From: Coriobacteriaceae bacterium
GTDB taxonomy: Bacteria > Actinomycetota > Coriobacteriia > Coriobacteriales > Eggerthellaceae
Direction of reading: 5' to 3'
Length of the DNA stretch: 6,887 nucleotides
NCBI GenBank assembly: GCA_015062635.1
Contig: SUUF01000107.1
Coordinates: forward strand, 1-6,887
The position numbers were made by a program, and so were the translations under genes. Every line of letters begins with the position of its first letter. The first letter of the stretch is position 1. Below are positions 5,557 through 6,887 of the stretch, one piece after another. The notes below the pieces were generated by a model. The model was not told the DNA's origin. It was given only the letters and a program-made list of their open reading frames with translations, and searched no databases.

Positions 5557-6846
5557 ATGAGGATACGGCGGGACAAATACGTTCGCGACCTCGAGCTGCG
5601 CATGGGTAACGGCATGGTCAAGGTCATCACCGGCGCTCGCCGGTGCGGGAAGTCCTACCTGCTGTTCGACCTCTTCGCGGAGCGTCTGCGCTCCCTGGAC
5701 GTGGACAGCTCGCATATCGTGGGAATCGCCCTCGACGATGAGGACAACGAGAGCCTGCGCGACCCCAAAGCGCTCTCTGCCCGCCTCAAGGAGCTCACGC
5801 CCCCGGATGGGAGCGCCTATTACGTGTTTCTCGACGAGCTGCAGTTCGCCATATCGGACGAGGAAATCAGGGATGGCCGCCCTCCCCGCGTGTATGGCGT
5901 CCTCAATGGGCTGTTGCGCCGCAACGATGTGGACGTGTATGTCACCGGCTCGAATTCGCGTTTCCTTTCGAGCGACGTGATGACCGAGTTCCGCGGGCGT
6001 GGCGACGAGGTGCATGTACTGCCGCTCGCCTTCTCGGAGTTCATGCAGGCTCGGGACGATGATGTCTACCATGCCTGGGCAGATTACATCGAGTACGGGG
6101 GGCTTCCGCTTGTCGCCACGATGCGCACGCCCGAGCAGAAGTCGGCCTACCTGACGCGGCTGTTCGAGGAGACCTACCTGAAGGACGTCGTGGAGCGTCA
6201 TGGCCTGCGACGCACCCAGGAGCTCGACGACCTTGTCAACGTGCTCGCTTCGGCCACCGGTTCGCTCACAAACCCCTCAAAGATTCAAGCGACGTTCAAG
6301 AGCGTGCTGCATTCGGGCATCAGCCTGAACACGGTGAAGAGCTACATCGGCTACCTGCAGGAGGCGTTCCTTATAAGCCCGGCGGCGCGCTACGACATCA
6401 AGGGGCGCAAGTACATCGGCGCGCAGCTGAAGTACTATTTCGAGGACGTGGGCCTGCGCAATGCCCGTCTGGGATTCCGGCAAGTCGAGGAAACCCACCT
6501 CATGGAGAACGTCATTTACAACGAGCTGCGCTACCGGGGTTTTTCGGTTGACGTCGGCGTGGTGAGGAAGCGCTCGCGGGATGCCGGCGGCCGGGATGTC
6601 GAGTCGCGACTCGAAGTCGATTTCGTGGCCAACCTCGCGGGTAAGCGCTATTACGTGCAGTCGGCCTACGCCCTTCCCGACGATGCCAAGCGCGCGCAAG
6701 AGAAGGCGCCACTCCTGGGCGTTGGCGACTCGTTCAAGAAGATCGTTGTGGTGAAGGATGTTGTAAATGTCACGCGCGATGCGGACGGCATTGTCACCAT
6801 GGGGCTGTTTGATTTCCTATTGAAGCCCACAAGTCTGGACTTGTGA
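5557..6846 (+). CDS. AAA_14-type ATPase with C-terminal DUF4143
   Basis: This 429-residue protein starts at ATG 5557, with AGGAGGG at 5546-5552 as ribosome-binding site. The N-terminal P-loop domain shows Walker A GARRCGKS (26-33), Walker B YYVFLDELQ (88-96, D93/E94), a sensor-like TGSNS (130-134) and the EFRGRG segment (144-149) usual in this family. The C-terminal half is DUF4143-like. It includes an ENVIYNELRYRG segment (E317-G328), EVDFV (E353, D355) and YYVQSAY (Q368), which resemble a PD-(D/E)xK nuclease-like core. These ATPases are common in gut anaerobes, often in several copies, and their cellular role is not established; DNA-related or defence roles have been proposed. Length is near the usual for the family and no domain is missing. 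It appears to be a single-gene unit under its own promoter and dyad. Confidence 0.9.
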   Translation: MRIRRDKYVRDLELRMGNGMVKVITGARRCGKSYLLFDLFAERLRSLDVDSSHIVGIALDDEDNESLRDPKALSARLKELTPPDGSAYYVFLDELQFAISDEEIRDGRPPRVYGVLNGLLRRNDVDVYVTGSNSRFLSSDVMTEFRGRGDEVHVLPLAFSEFMQARDDDVYHAWADYIEYGGLPLVATMRTPEQKSAYLTRLFEETYLKDVVERHGLRRTQELDDLVNVLASATGSLTNPSKIQATFKSVLHSGISLNTVKSYIGYLQEAFLISPAARYDIKGRKYIGAQLKYYFEDVGLRNARLGFRQVEETHLMENVIYNELRYRGFSVDVGVVRKRSRDAGGRDVESRLEVDFVANLAGKRYYVQSAYALPDDAKRAQEKAPLLGVGDSFKKIVVVKDVVNVTRDADGIVTMGLFDFLLKPTSLDL

Positions 6847-6887
6847 GCCCCGCTCACGTCGGTTGCCGGCCCGTGCCAGCCGGGGCT
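6846..6887 (+). terminator. possible terminator hairpin cut by the window end
   Basis: AGCCCCG (6846-6852), which starts in the stop codon, is complementary to CGGGGCT (6881-6887), the last bases of the window. A competing inner stem, CCGGC (6866-6870) with GCCGG (6879-6883), is also possible. Whether a T-run follows cannot be seen. Confidence 0.35.

Overview
The window is GC-rich bacterial DNA with six protein-coding regions, all on the + strand. There is a four-gene run (1-4246) closed by a clear intrinsic terminator, then a small secreted protein, a repeat-filled spacer and an AAA-family ATPase. High GC, purine-rich Shine-Dalgarno sites, Lys-rich exported Ig-like proteins, AAA_14/DUF4143 ATPases and interspersed GGAATGAC-type repeats together suggest a gut actinobacterium of the Coriobacteriia/Eggerthellaceae type. 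That placement is inference from style only; no phylogenetic marker gene is present.

Region 1-4246 looks like a nucleotide-activation cassette for surface phospho-alcohol decoration. (1) A 5'-truncated XRE helix-turn-helix domain is fused to an IspD/TarI-like cytidylyltransferase domain. (2) A second, stand-alone IspD/TarI-like protein follows. (3) A 603-residue protein combines an N-terminal winged helix, a LicC-like nucleotidyltransferase and a LicA-like choline/ethanolamine kinase. (4) A histidine (PGAM/CobC-type) phosphatase starts directly after the stop of gene 3. The kinase and LicC-like domains point to CDP-choline (or a similar CDP-alcohol) synthesis. The IspD-like pair could supply or sense a second CDP-alcohol such as CDP-ribitol or CDP-glycerol. 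No transporter (LicB) or transferase (LicD) lies in the window.

The unusual points of this cassette are as follows. Two of the enzymes carry their own DNA-binding domain. The two IspD-like proteins have lost different, non-overlapping parts of the usual active site. The LicC-like domain lacks the standard GxGxR nucleotide loop.

Region 4247-5556 holds the terminator (4271-4295), a low-confidence promoter, an exported basic protein with a Big_2-like domain (4515-5198), and a 358-base spacer. The spacer contains three short hairpin elements; two of them form the arms of one larger inverted repeat and show compensatory changes. It also contains a 19-bp tandem repeat, an extended -10 promoter and a 40-bp symmetric dyad that ends at the ribosome-binding site of the ATPase gene (5557-6846). 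The last bases form a possible hairpin cut by the window edge.
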